Of a stretch of 64,000 bases of DNA, positions 15,082 to 24,159 are shown in pieces. Each line of letters opens with the position of its first letter. Position 1 is the first letter of the stretch. A model generated the notes under the pieces. That model was not told the origin of the DNA, made no database searches, and was given only the letters and a program-made list of their open reading frames with translations. The position numbers were made by a program, and so were the translations under genes. The DNA comes from Planctomycetota bacterium (lineage in GTDB: Bacteria > Planctomycetota > UBA1135), in contig SHNF01000018.1 in NCBI GenBank assembly GCA_004295085.1, forward strand, positions 372,001 through 436,000. The letters are read 5' to 3'.

Positions 15082-15924
15082 ATGCAAGCAGTTTCGTTCC
15101 GTTACTCATTCCTGGCGCTGGCGCTCACGCTGAGCGGCGTGCCGGGACTTGCGGCGCAGGATCCGCCCAAGGGCGACAAACCGCCCCAGGAAAAGCCGCA
15201 GGAGAAGCCCCAGGACAAGGCTGAGCCGAAGGCCAAGCAGGCGTCGGTCGTCGAGCCGGAGACCAAGATCGAGTTCCCGGCCACCACGCAGGCGCCGGGC
15301 GGCGGCGCGCACGTGCTGATCGGCACCGGTGCCGCGCGCAAGCCCGGCGAAAAGGAGCCGGCTTACGCAGTCGGCATCTACGTGGACGAGTCCAAGATGC
15401 AGCAGCACCTGGCCCGCTACCAGGGCAAGGACGCGGCGGCGCTGCAGAAGGACACCGAGTTCTACCGCCAGCTGCTGGCGGACGATTTCCCGAAGTCGGT
15501 GCGCCTGGTGATGGCGCGCGACGTCACGGCGGCTGACCTGCGCTACTGGCTGGATCAGACCATCCAGGAACGCGTGAAGGCCAAGGGCAAGGAGCAGGAT
15601 GCCGGACAGAAGGAGGAGGCCGACCAGGCCGCGCTGGAGAAGTTCCACGCGCTGGTGCCCTCCGAGCTCAAGGCCGGCACGGTCCTGAGCTTCTACTGGG
15701 ATCGTGGCGGCCGCCTGACCGCCACGTCCAATGACAAGCAGGTGGGCACCACGGATTCGGCGGCCATCAGCTGGGCGCTGTTCGACGGCTTCATGGGCAC
15801 CAACCCGATCTCCGAGAAGGCACGCAGCGAGGCCTACAAGAACCTGGCGCAACGCGTGCAGGCCAAGGAGAAGAGCGCGACCCCGGAGGAGAAGCCGGGC
15901 GCGAAGAAGGACGGCCCGGAGTAG
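15082..15924 (+). CDS. Secreted chalcone-isomerase-like protein (copy 2) with charged tails
   Basis: 280 aa. A signal peptide (FRYSFLALALTLSGVPGLAAQ) is followed by ~35 residues of Pro/Lys/Glu repeats (KPPQEKPQEKPQDKAEPKAK), then a chalcone-isomerase-like domain paralogous to the preceding gene: ETKIEFPATTQAPGGGAHVLIGTG, AVGIYVDESK, VRLVMARDVTAADLRYWLDQ, AGTVLSFYWDRGGRLTATS and ISWALFDGFMGTNPISEKARSE. A second charged tail closes the protein. The low-complexity Lys/Glu/Pro stretches look like flexible linkers, perhaps for cell-wall or surface contact. The start is supported by a clear Shine-Dalgarno site. The gene is convergent with the complex I operon's last gene, with a strong hairpin between. 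Confidence 0.82.
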   Translation: MQAVSFRYSFLALALTLSGVPGLAAQDPPKGDKPPQEKPQEKPQDKAEPKAKQASVVEPETKIEFPATTQAPGGGAHVLIGTGAARKPGEKEPAYAVGIYVDESKMQQHLARYQGKDAAALQKDTEFYRQLLADDFPKSVRLVMARDVTAADLRYWLDQTIQERVKAKGKEQDAGQKEEADQAALEKFHALVPSELKAGTVLSFYWDRGGRLTATSNDKQVGTTDSAAISWALFDGFMGTNPISEKARSEAYKNLAQRVQAKEKSATPEEKPGAKKDGPE

Positions 15925-15964
15925 CGCCGCTCAGCAGCGCGGGCGCTGGCCCGTCGTGTGCAGC

Positions 15965-15994
15965 CGGCCCCGGCGCCGCATGGCGCCGGGGCCG
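15965..15994. terminator. Strong bidirectional hairpin between convergent genes
   Basis: A perfect 13-bp stem (CGGCCCCGGCGCC at 15965-15977, pairing with GGCGCCGGGGCCG at 15982-15994) with a GCAT tetraloop, placed between the stop of the 15082 gene and the stop of the minus-strand lipoprotein gene. There is no U-tract on either side. Its location suggests transcription termination or mRNA 3'-end protection for both convergent transcripts. Confidence 0.65.
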
Positions 15995-16001
15995 ATGGCG
16001 T

Positions 16002-16703
16002 TCAATGGGCGTGGCCGCCGGCCTCGCCGCCGAACGCAGCCGCGAGGAACACTTCGCCGCCGGCGTCCACCCACATCAGGCCGGCGTGGTCGCCGGCCCG
16101 CCGCAGCGCGAAGGAGCGCGCGACGCCCAAGGTGTCGCGCGCGCGCCATCCAGGTTCCGGATCGCGGACCGGGGTGATCTCGAAGCCGTCCAGACCGAGG
16201 GCCGCGCGCGCGCCCTCGATCCAGACGTGGCCGAACCAGTCGTGCGCCCGTCCCCAGGCCCAAAGCAGGCGATTCGGGTCGTCGCCGAGGAGCGCGACCC
16301 TGCAGGCTTCCAAGGACGCGCGCGGCGCGGGCGCCGCGAGGCTGGCCGGCTGCCCTTCCGCCAGCAGGCGCGCGCGCCAGCGCGGATCCAGGTCCACCTC
16401 GCTCCAGCGCTCGCGGAAGGCGGCGGCTTCGGCCGGGAGCAGGGGCGCGGAATTGGCCAGCCGCTCCTCGAAGTGCTGGCGGGCGGCCGCGACCCAGTCC
16501 GCGCGCTCCAGGCGTGCACCCAGCCGGCTGAGGCCGTTGGCGCCGTCCAGGGTCAGGTCCGCAGGGGAGGCAAGCAGGCGCTCGGCCGCTTCGCGTGCCA
16601 TCACGTCCAGCGGGCGCGGCGGGGCCAGGACGCCGATGACCTCGGGCGGCGCGGAGCGCGCGCAACCCGCGATCAGCGCGGCGAGCAGGACGGTCCGGCG
16701 CAT
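16002..16703 (-). CDS. Lipoprotein of unknown function at the end of the nuo operon
   Basis: 233 aa. It starts with MRRTVLLAALIAGC, a lipobox (IAGC) with the lipidated Cys at 14, so the protein should be membrane-tethered outside the cytoplasm. The rest is helical and Trp/Arg/Ala-rich, with phrases such as LLWAWGRAHDWFGHVWIEGARAALG and a C-terminal GGHAH; no known domain is recognised. It begins 11 bp after the nuoN stop on the same strand, so it is probably the last gene of the complex I transcript, although no known complex I accessory protein matches. A strong hairpin lies just beyond its stop. Confidence 0.68.
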   Translation of the reverse strand: MRRTVLLAALIAGCARSAPPEVIGVLAPPRPLDVMAREAAERLLASPADLTLDGANGLSRLGARLERADWVAAARQHFEERLANSAPLLPAEAAAFRERWSEVDLDPRWRARLLAEGQPASLAAPAPRASLEACRVALLGDDPNRLLWAWGRAHDWFGHVWIEGARAALGLDGFEITPVRDPEPGWRARDTLGVARSFALRRAGDHAGLMWVDAGGEVFLAAAFGGEAGGHAH

Positions 16704-16714
16704 CGTCCTGATCC

Positions 16715-18169
16715 TTACAGCCGCAGCGGCGCCGGCCACACGCCGAAGACGACGCTGAGGATGGCGGGAACCAGCAGCACCGCGGCGGCGAAGGCGTCGG
16801 CCGGCACCATGGCGGGCCGCTGCGGGCCAGGCTCGCGCATGAACAGGTTCACCAGGGCCTTCAGGTAGTAGCCGAACGCGAGCAGCGTGAGCAGGATGCC
16901 CGCGAGCGCCCAGCCGGTCATGCCGACCCGGATCAGCTCCACGAACACGAAGTACTTGGCCAGGAACCCGGCGGTGAAGGGGAAGCCGGCCAGGCTCAGG
17001 AGCGCCACGCACAGCACGGCTCCGGGCAGCGGGTGGCGGCGCGCCATGCCGCGCAAGGCGTCGTCGTCGCTGCGGCCGCCGCTGTGGCGCTCCAGCAGCT
17101 CGAGCGCGCCGAAGGCGGCCAGCGACGCGAAACCGTAGGCGAGCAGGTAGAAGCTGAGGGACTGGAATGGGCCGTCCGCGTACTCTCCCCCGGACCCTCC
17201 CGTGCGCAGGCCGGCGGCGTTGGCGGCCAGCGCGTACAACAGGATGCCGGCGTGCGCCACGCCGGAGAGCGCCAGCATGCGCTTCAGGTTGGCCTGGTTC
17301 AGCGCGCTCAGGTTGCCGACGACCAGCGTGAGGGTGCCGAGCATCGCCCAGGCCGTGGGGGGGAGCAGCTCGATTCCCGGAGACCAGCGGAACAGCGCCG
17401 CCACCGCCGCGGCCTTGGTGCCCGCCGCCATGAGCGCGGTCACCGGCGTGGGCGCGCCCTGGTACACGTCGGCCGCCCAGAGGTGGAAGGGCGCGATGGC
17501 GGCCTTGAACAGGAGGCCGATGAGCAGCATGCCCAGGCCGACGGCGGCCATCGGACCCAGCGCTGCCTCCTGGCCGGCCGCCGCGTCCATGCGGCCGGTC
17601 GCGGCGTAGACCAGGGCCATCCCGAAGCCGAGGAAGCCGGAGGCGAAGGCGCCGAGCAGGAAGTACTTGAGGCCGGCTTCGACGCTGTGCTCGTCGTTGC
17701 GCTGCAGCGCCGCGAGCACGTACAGGGGCAGCGACAAGGTCTCGATGCCCAGGAACAGCGTGGCCATGTGGTTGCTCCACAAGGTCAGCAGCATGCCGGC
17801 GGGGCAGAAGAGCAGGAGCGTCCAGAACGCGGTGCCGTGGCGGCCGCCTTCGTACTCGACCAGACGCCGCAGGCCCAGGGCGCCGGCCACGAAGGCGGAG
17901 CCCAGGCACAGCAGCGCCAGCGCCGCCAGTCCCGGGGTTGAGACCAGCATGGGCACCGCGCCGCCGCCGGCGGCGAAGCCACTCACGGACTCGCGCAGCA
18001 GGGGCAGCACGAACCAGCCGGCGCCGGTGAGGCCGAGCAGCGCCACAACGGCCTCAGCCAGGCGCGCCGGGCGCAGGGCGTCGATGAGGAGGATCAGGAC
18101 GCCGGCACCGGTGAGCCACAGCAGTGGCGCGGCCAGCATCCAGTCGGCGGCGGTCAGGGCGGACGGCAT
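16715..18169 (-). CDS. nuoN: NADH-quinone oxidoreductase subunit N
   Basis: 484 aa, ~14 membrane helices, one of three antiporter-like proton-pumping subunits of complex I. The Proton_antipo_M core is evident: ETLSLPLYVLAAL with the conserved helix-5 Glu, the KYFLLGAFASGFLGFG helix carrying the conserved Lys, the GLLFKAAIAPFHLWAADVYQG segment with pumping Lys and His, then APTPVTALMAAGTKAA and LSLAGFPFTAGFLAKYFVF. Length is normal for NuoN. Its ATG overlaps the nuoM stop by one base (TGATG), as expected within this tightly packed operon. Confidence 0.96.
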   Translation of the reverse strand: MPSALTAADWMLAAPLLWLTGAGVLILLIDALRPARLAEAVVALLGLTGAGWFVLPLLRESVSGFAAGGGAVPMLVSTPGLAALALLCLGSAFVAGALGLRRLVEYEGGRHGTAFWTLLLFCPAGMLLTLWSNHMATLFLGIETLSLPLYVLAALQRNDEHSVEAGLKYFLLGAFASGFLGFGMALVYAATGRMDAAAGQEAALGPMAAVGLGMLLIGLLFKAAIAPFHLWAADVYQGAPTPVTALMAAGTKAAAVAALFRWSPGIELLPPTAWAMLGTLTLVVGNLSALNQANLKRMLALSGVAHAGILLYALAANAAGLRTGGSGGEYADGPFQSLSFYLLAYGFASLAAFGALELLERHSGGRSDDDALRGMARRHPLPGAVLCVALLSLAGFPFTAGFLAKYFVFVELIRVGMTGWALAGILLTLLAFGYYLKALVNLFMREPGPQRPAMVPADAFAAAVLLVPAILSVVFGVWPAPLRL

Positions 18170-19698
18170 CAGCGCGGCTCCTGGCCGGGCGGGAGCGGTG
18201 GCGTCAGGGCCGCGCCTTCCGCCGCCTGATAGGGCTGCACGCGCCGCACGAGGGCCTCGCATGCGAGCCGCGTGCGGTCCAGCAGCGGCGCCGGGTACAG
18301 GCCGATCCACAGCATGAGGGCGCACAAGGGGGCCAGCGCCAGCCATTCCGCGGGCTTCAGGGGCTCGAGGCTGCGGTTGCGCTCGTCGGTCACCGGTCCG
18401 AACAGCACCTGCCGGCACATGCCGAGCATGTACACGGCCCCCAGCACCACGCCGAGGCCACCCAGGACCGCCAGCCACGGCAGACTGCGGAATGCGCCCA
18501 GCAGGATCAGGAGCTCGCCCACGAAACCGTTGGTGCCGGGCAGGCCCACCGAGGCCAGTGTCGCGATCACGAGCAGGAAGGCGTACGCGGGGAAGGTCCG
18601 GGCCAGGCCGCCGAAGGCGGCCAGCTCGCGCGTGTGGCGCCGGTCGTACAGGACGCCCACCAGCAGGAACAAGGCGCCGGTGCTGATGCCGTGGTTCACT
18701 CCCTGCAGCACGGCACCCTGCAGCGCCGTTACGTTCAGCGCAAAGCTGCCCAGCACCACGAAGCCGAGGTGCGCCACCGAGGAATACGCCACCAGCTTCT
18801 TGAAGTCGCGCTGCGCCCACGCCACCAGCGATCCGTACACGATGCCGACGACGCCGATGACGGCCAGCCAGGGCGCGAACTCCACGGCAGCGGCGGGGAA
18901 CATCTGTACGCCGTAGCGCAGCAGCCCGTAGGTGCCCATCTTCAGCATCACGCCGGCCAGGATCACCGAGCCGCCGGCGGGCGCCTGCACGTGCGCGTCC
19001 GGCAGCCAGGTGTGAAACGGAACCACCGGCACCTTGATCAGGAAGCTGAGCGCGAAGCAGGCGAAGGCGAAGCGCTGCAGCTCCGGGTCGAGGTCGTCGC
19101 GAAGGAGCGCGGCCACGTCGGTGGTGCCGCGGTCCAGCGCCACCCGGATCAGGCCAACCAGCATCACCAGCGAGCCGACCAGGGTGTACAGGACGAACTT
19201 GATGGTGGCGTAGATGCGGTTCTCGCCGCCCCAGATGCCGATGATGAAGTACAGCGGGATCAGGGACAGCTCCCAGAACACGTAGAAGAGCACCAGGTCC
19301 AGCGCCAGGAACACGCCCAGCATGCCGGCCTCCATCAGCAGCAGCCAGAACAGGTACTCGCGCGTGCGCGTGAGGATGTGGCCCGGCGAGACCAGCAGCA
19401 CGATCGGGACCAGCAGCGCGCTCAGGGTCACCATGAGCACGGAGATGCCGTCCACGCCGAGGGCGATCTGCACCTCGCCGGCGCCGGGAAGGCGGAACCA
19501 CGGCGCCTGGAACGTGAACTGGAAGCCCTCCTGCCCGGCCTGGAAGGCCACGAACAGCTGGATCCCCAGCGCCGCGGTCGCCAGCGCCACGGCCATGGCA
19601 ATCCAGCGCTGCAGGCGCTCGCCCGCGGGGGATAGCAGCACCAGGAAGGCGCCGGCCAGCGGCAGCCCGAGCAGCAGCGGCAGCAGCGCCTGGTTCAT
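18169..19698 (-). CDS. nuoM: NADH-quinone oxidoreductase subunit M
   Basis: 509 aa antiporter-like membrane subunit of complex I. Signature pieces are LGVDGISVLMVTLSALLVP, WELSLIPLYFIIGIWGGENR (helix-5 Glu), KFVLYTLVGSLVMLVG, FLIKVPVVPFHTWLPDAHVQAP (pumping Lys/His), AGGSVILAGVMLKMGTYG and ASVGLPGTNGFVGE. I start at the ATG encoding MNQALLPLLLGLPLAG because the upstream in-frame codons lie inside nuoL and are not hydrophobic. nuoL overlaps by the ATGA arrangement at 19695-19698. Confidence 0.96.
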   Translation of the reverse strand: MNQALLPLLLGLPLAGAFLVLLSPAGERLQRWIAMAVALATAALGIQLFVAFQAGQEGFQFTFQAPWFRLPGAGEVQIALGVDGISVLMVTLSALLVPIVLLVSPGHILTRTREYLFWLLLMEAGMLGVFLALDLVLFYVFWELSLIPLYFIIGIWGGENRIYATIKFVLYTLVGSLVMLVGLIRVALDRGTTDVAALLRDDLDPELQRFAFACFALSFLIKVPVVPFHTWLPDAHVQAPAGGSVILAGVMLKMGTYGLLRYGVQMFPAAAVEFAPWLAVIGVVGIVYGSLVAWAQRDFKKLVAYSSVAHLGFVVLGSFALNVTALQGAVLQGVNHGISTGALFLLVGVLYDRRHTRELAAFGGLARTFPAYAFLLVIATLASVGLPGTNGFVGELLILLGAFRSLPWLAVLGGLGVVLGAVYMLGMCRQVLFGPVTDERNRSLEPLKPAEWLALAPLCALMLWIGLYPAPLLDRTRLACEALVRRVQPYQAAEGAALTPPLPPGQEPR

Positions 19699-21716
19699 GC
19701 GCGCGCTCCCAGCCACAGGCCGAGCAGCAGGATCGCCGCGCCCAGACTGAACCACAGGGCGTAGTGCGCGGCGAAGCCGCTCTGGATGCGGCGCACGGCG
19801 CCACCGGCGGCGCGGCCGGCGGCGCCGGCCAAGTTCACCGCGCCGTCAATGACGTGAGTGTCGAAGGCCGCCGCGCCGGCGGCCAGCCTCTTCAAGGGCG
19901 CCACGACCAGGGCGTCGTAGAGCGCGTCCACGTGCCAGGCATCGGCGAGCGTGCGCAGCAACCCCGGCTGTTCCAGCTGCCGCTCGTGCGCCTCGACGCC
20001 GGTCCGGAAGCGCCTCCAGCCGTAGTACGTGCCGCCGGCGGCGACCGCGGCAGCGAACAGGAGCAGGCCGACCTCCAGCGCGTGCGCGGCATGGTGCTCC
20101 CCGCGCGCGACGACGGTGGCGCCGCCCACCACCGGGTGCAGCCATTCCTCCAGCGGATGCAGGAACAGGTTGCCGAGCACCCCTCCCGCCAGCGACAGGA
20201 ACGCCAGAACGACGAGGGGGATGGTCATGCTGCGCGGCGACTCGTGCGGGTGCACGCGCTGGCGGTCGAAGCGCTCCGGGCCGAAGAAGCTCAGCCCGAG
20301 CAGGCGGCCGGTGTACACGGCGGTGAGGAGCGCGCCGGCGCTGCCCAGCAGCCACAGCAGCCAGTTGCCGGCTCCGTAAGGTCCGGTGGCGGCGCTGAAC
20401 AGGATCTCATCCTTGGAGAAGAAGCCGGAGAACAGCGGGATCCCGGCCAGGGCGCACGCGCCCAGCAGCATGCTGCGATACGTGACCGGGACGTACTTGC
20501 GCAGCCCGCCCATGCGCAACATGTCCTGCTCCCCGGCCAGGGCGTGGATCACCGAGCCAGCGCCCAGGAACAGCAGCGCCTTGAAGAAGGCGTGCGTCAC
20601 CAGGTGGTACACGGCCGCGCCGAAGGCGCCGACCCCCAGCCCCAGGAACATGTAGCCGAGCTGCGACACGGTCGAGTAGGCCAGCACCTTCTTGATGTCG
20701 CGCTGGGCCAGCGCGATGCTGGCGGAGAACAAGGCCGTCGCCGCGCCGACCAGCGCGATCACGTGCAGCACCCCGGGCGCGTGCGCGAAGGCCGGGCTCA
20801 GGCGCGCCACCAGGTAGATGCCCGAGGTCACCATGGTCGCGGCGTGGATCAGGGCCGACACCGGCGTCGGCCCGGCCATGGCGTCGGGCAGCCAGACGTG
20901 CAGCGGGATCTGCGCCGACTTGCCACAGCAGCCCAGGAACAGGCACAGGCAGGCGAGGGTGAGGACCCCGGGAGCGAACTGCCCGTCGGCCGCCGCCTGG
21001 TTGATCTGCGCCAGGTTCAGGCTGGGCGCGCCCGTGTTCCACCAGAACAGCAGGAACATGCCGATCAAGAAGCCGAAGTCACCGATGCGGTTGACGATGA
21101 AGGCCTTGCGCGCCGCATCGGACTTGGCGCCGTCCTCGTACCAGAAGCCGATAAGCAGGTACGAGCACAGGCCGACGCCTTCCCAGCCCAGGAACAGCCC
21201 GACGAGGCTGTCGCTGAGCACCAGCATCAGCATCATGCCGACGAACAGGTTCAGGTAGGCGAAGTACTTGGCGTACCCGCGGTCGCCGTGCATGTAGCCG
21301 GTGCTGTAGAGGTGGATGAGCGCGCCCACGCCGGTGATCACCAGCACCAGCGTGCAGCTGAGTGGGTCCACCACCAGCGACCAGCCCACGTCCAACTCGG
21401 CGCTGCGGATCCAGGTCTCCAGCGGCGCGCGCAGCACGCGCTCGTGCACCTCCAGCCCGCGCAGGCTGAAGAAGGCCCGGACCGCCACCAGGAACGCGCC
21501 GGCGACCAGGAGCGTGCCCAGGATGCCGGCCCAGCGCTCCAGCGGATGCGGGGCGGCATCGCCATGGCCGCCATGACCGCCGTGGCCGGCGCCATGCGCC
21601 GGGTGGCCGGCGCCCGCGGCCGCGCGCGCGCGCAGCACGCGTGCGTGCAGCAGGCCATTGAGGAGCGCGCCCGCGAACGGCAGCAGGGGGATCAGCCAGA
21701 GCCAGGGGGCATCCAC
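19695..21716 (-). CDS. nuoL: NADH-quinone oxidoreductase subunit L
   Basis: 673 aa, the largest antiporter-like subunit of complex I, with the long lateral helix expected in the C-terminal third. Diagnostic stretches are VDPLSCTLVLVITGVGALIHLYS, FLGWEGVGLCSYLLIGFWYE (Glu of helix 5), FLGCCGKSAQIPLHVWLPDAMAGPTP (pumping Lys, His), VSALIHAATMVTSGIYLVAR, KKVLAYSTVSQLGYM and IPLFSGFFSKDEIL. A His/Gly-rich loop near residue 40 (HPAHGAGHGGHGGHGDAAPH) is unusual and could bind metal, or may simply be a variable linker. It begins 7 bp after the nuoK stop. Confidence 0.96.
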   Translation of the reverse strand: MDAPWLWLIPLLPFAGALLNGLLHARVLRARAAAGAGHPAHGAGHGGHGGHGDAAPHPLERWAGILGTLLVAGAFLVAVRAFFSLRGLEVHERVLRAPLETWIRSAELDVGWSLVVDPLSCTLVLVITGVGALIHLYSTGYMHGDRGYAKYFAYLNLFVGMMLMLVLSDSLVGLFLGWEGVGLCSYLLIGFWYEDGAKSDAARKAFIVNRIGDFGFLIGMFLLFWWNTGAPSLNLAQINQAAADGQFAPGVLTLACLCLFLGCCGKSAQIPLHVWLPDAMAGPTPVSALIHAATMVTSGIYLVARLSPAFAHAPGVLHVIALVGAATALFSASIALAQRDIKKVLAYSTVSQLGYMFLGLGVGAFGAAVYHLVTHAFFKALLFLGAGSVIHALAGEQDMLRMGGLRKYVPVTYRSMLLGACALAGIPLFSGFFSKDEILFSAATGPYGAGNWLLWLLGSAGALLTAVYTGRLLGLSFFGPERFDRQRVHPHESPRSMTIPLVVLAFLSLAGGVLGNLFLHPLEEWLHPVVGGATVVARGEHHAAHALEVGLLLFAAAVAAGGTYYGWRRFRTGVEAHERQLEQPGLLRTLADAWHVDALYDALVVAPLKRLAAGAAAFDTHVIDGAVNLAGAAGRAAGGAVRRIQSGFAAHYALWFSLGAAILLLGLWLGARA

Positions 21717-21723
21717 GGTCGGC

Positions 21724-22019
21724 TCAGTCGCGCAGGCTGCGGGGGACTTCGATATCCAAGGTGCGGCGGCTGCGGAACAGGGCCAGGATCAGGGCCAGGC
21801 CCACCGCGGCCTCGGCGGCGGCGACCACGATCAGGAACAGCGGCATCATGCTGCCGTCCACGTCGCCGCGCGCCCGCGCCGCGCCCAGGAAGGTCAGGTT
21901 GGCGGAGTTGAGCATCAGCTCGACCGCCATGAGGATCATGACGGCATTGCGCTGCCGCAGGAAGCCGATGACGCCAAGGCCGAACAGCAGCGCCGCCAGG
22001 AGGTAGACGGGCGTCGTGC

Positions 22020-22023
<4 letters not shown>
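21724..22023 (-). CDS. nuoK: NADH-quinone oxidoreductase subunit K
   Basis: 99 aa, three membrane helices, as is typical. It carries the two conserved buried glutamates of the proton path (ILMAVELMLNSANLTFL and AAAEAAVGLALILALFR). The ATG overlaps the TGA of nuoJ by four bases (ATGA). Confidence 0.95.
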
Positions 22024-22586
<563 letters not shown>

Positions 22587-22588
22587 GC

Positions 22589-23152
22589 TCAGGGGTGGCC
22601 GGCGGCCGCGGCGTCCTTGTTGCCGGTCCGCGCGCGGGCGGCGAGCTCGGTCGCGTGCCAGCGGTGGTTGATCTCGCCCACGTAGCGCATGCGCTCCTCG
22701 AAGTCGGACGCCGGGCGCAGCAGCTGCTCCAGGCCCAGCACGTGCTCCTCGCGCGTGTAGCCGGCCAGCTCCAGCTCCTGGCTCATGAAGATCGCGTCCT
22801 TGGGGCAGGCCTCCTCGCAGAAGCCGCACAGGATGCAGCGCAGCATGTCGATCTCGAAGCGCTTGGGCTCGCGCTCGATGAAGCGCTCGGTCTCGCCGCC
22901 GTCGATCGTGATGGCGAAGGCCGGGCAGGCGTACTCGCACAAGCCGCAGCTCACGCACGCCGGCGCGCCGTCCTCCTTGCGCACCAGCCGCGGCTGGCCA
23001 CGCGTCACCGGGTACTTGGGCATGGGCTCCTCCGGGTACTGGCGCGTGAAGCGCGGCCGGAACATGGCGCGCAGCGTGATGGCCAGCCCCCTGGCCACCG
23101 CCGGCAGGTACAGGCGCTCGGACCAGGACAAGCTGTGCCGGCGGACCGTCAT
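22589..23152 (-). CDS. nuoI: NADH-quinone oxidoreductase subunit I (two 4Fe-4S clusters)
   Basis: 187 aa ferredoxin-like subunit that carries clusters N6a and N6b between the peripheral arm and the quinone site. Both motifs are intact: C66-x2-C69-x2-C72-x3-C76 (CVSCGLCEYACP) and C106-x2-C109-x2-C112-x3-C116 (CILCGFCEEACP). The amphipathic N-terminal helix (LYLPAVARGLAITLRAMF) that anchors NuoI to the membrane arm is present. Its ATG overlaps the nuoH stop pattern (ATGA). Confidence 0.96.
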   Translation of the reverse strand: MTVRRHSLSWSERLYLPAVARGLAITLRAMFRPRFTRQYPEEPMPKYPVTRGQPRLVRKEDGAPACVSCGLCEYACPAFAITIDGGETERFIEREPKRFEIDMLRCILCGFCEEACPKDAIFMSQELELAGYTREEHVLGLEQLLRPASDFEERMRYVGEINHRWHATELAARARTGNKDAAAAGHP

Positions 23153-24159
23153 TGCGCGGCTCCTTGCCGGTCGAGCGCGAGCACCACGCCGGTCACGGCC
23201 AGATTGGCCAGGGACAGCGGCAGCAGGACGCGCCAGCCCAGGTACATGAGCTGGTCGTAGCGGAAGCGCGGCAGGGTCCAGCGCACCCACACGTACAGCA
23301 GCAGGAAGAAACCCATCTTGACCACCATGGCCAGCGCTCCGGCCCACCACGGCGTGGCGGCGATAGCCAGGAAGGGCACGTCGCAGCCGCCGAAGAACAG
23401 CACCGCCATGAAGCCGGACATCACCACCATGGCGATGTACTCGCCCAGGAAGAACAGCGCGAAGCGCATGCCCGAGTACTCGGTGTGGAAGCCGCCCACC
23501 AGCTCCGGCTCGCATTCGGCGAAGTCGAAGGGGTGGCGGTTGGTCTCGGCGAACATGGTCACCAGGAACACCAGCGCCGCCACCGGCTGCACCAGCACGT
23601 TCCAGCGCTGGTCCTGGGCCAGCACGATCTCGCTCAGGTTCAGGCTGCCGCTCACCGCGATCACGCTGACCAGCGACAGCACCAGGGAGATCTCGTAGCT
23701 GACCATCTGGGCCGAGGCCCGCAAGCCGCCGAGCAGCGAGTACTTGTTGTTGCTGGCCCAGCCGCCCAGGATGATGCCGTACACCCCCAGCGAGCCGACG
23801 GCCAGCACGTACAGCACGCCGACGTCCAGGTTCGCCACCACCATGGGCTTGCCGTCCAGGAAGCCGAACGGCAGGGCCGCGAAGGTGGCCATGGCCGGCA
23901 GGCAGGCGAGGGCGGGCGCCAGCAGGAACAGCAGGGGATTGGCGCGGTCGGGCGCCAGCTCCTCCTTGAATACGAACTTGATCAGGTCGGCGAGCGGCTG
24001 CAGCAGGCCGAACGGCCCCACGCGGTTGGGGCCATGGCGCTCCTGGATGAAGGCGCTGACCTTGCGCTCCACCAGCGTCATGCCGGCGGCCAGGCTCATC
24101 ATCGCGCCGAAGGCCGCCAGGATGGTGACCGCGGGCCGGAACCAGGGAGCGTCGGTCAT
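23149..24159 (-). CDS. nuoH: NADH-quinone oxidoreductase subunit H
   Basis: 336 aa membrane subunit that forms the quinone chamber with NuoB and NuoD. Conserved elements include ERKVSAFIQERHGPNRVGP, PLADLIKFVFKEELAP, GWASNNKYSLLGGLRASAQ and SYEISLVLSLVSV, followed by the acidic quinone loop AETNRHPFDFAECEPELVGG and FHTEYSGMRFALFFLGEY. About eight helices are visible. The ATG overlaps the nuoG TGA (ATGA). Length and motifs are normal. Confidence 0.96.
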   Translation of the reverse strand: MTDAPWFRPAVTILAAFGAMMSLAAGMTLVERKVSAFIQERHGPNRVGPFGLLQPLADLIKFVFKEELAPDRANPLLFLLAPALACLPAMATFAALPFGFLDGKPMVVANLDVGVLYVLAVGSLGVYGIILGGWASNNKYSLLGGLRASAQMVSYEISLVLSLVSVIAVSGSLNLSEIVLAQDQRWNVLVQPVAALVFLVTMFAETNRHPFDFAECEPELVGGFHTEYSGMRFALFFLGEYIAMVVMSGFMAVLFFGGCDVPFLAIAATPWWAGALAMVVKMGFFLLLYVWVRWTLPRFRYDQLMYLGWRVLLPLSLANLAVTGVVLALDRQGAAQ

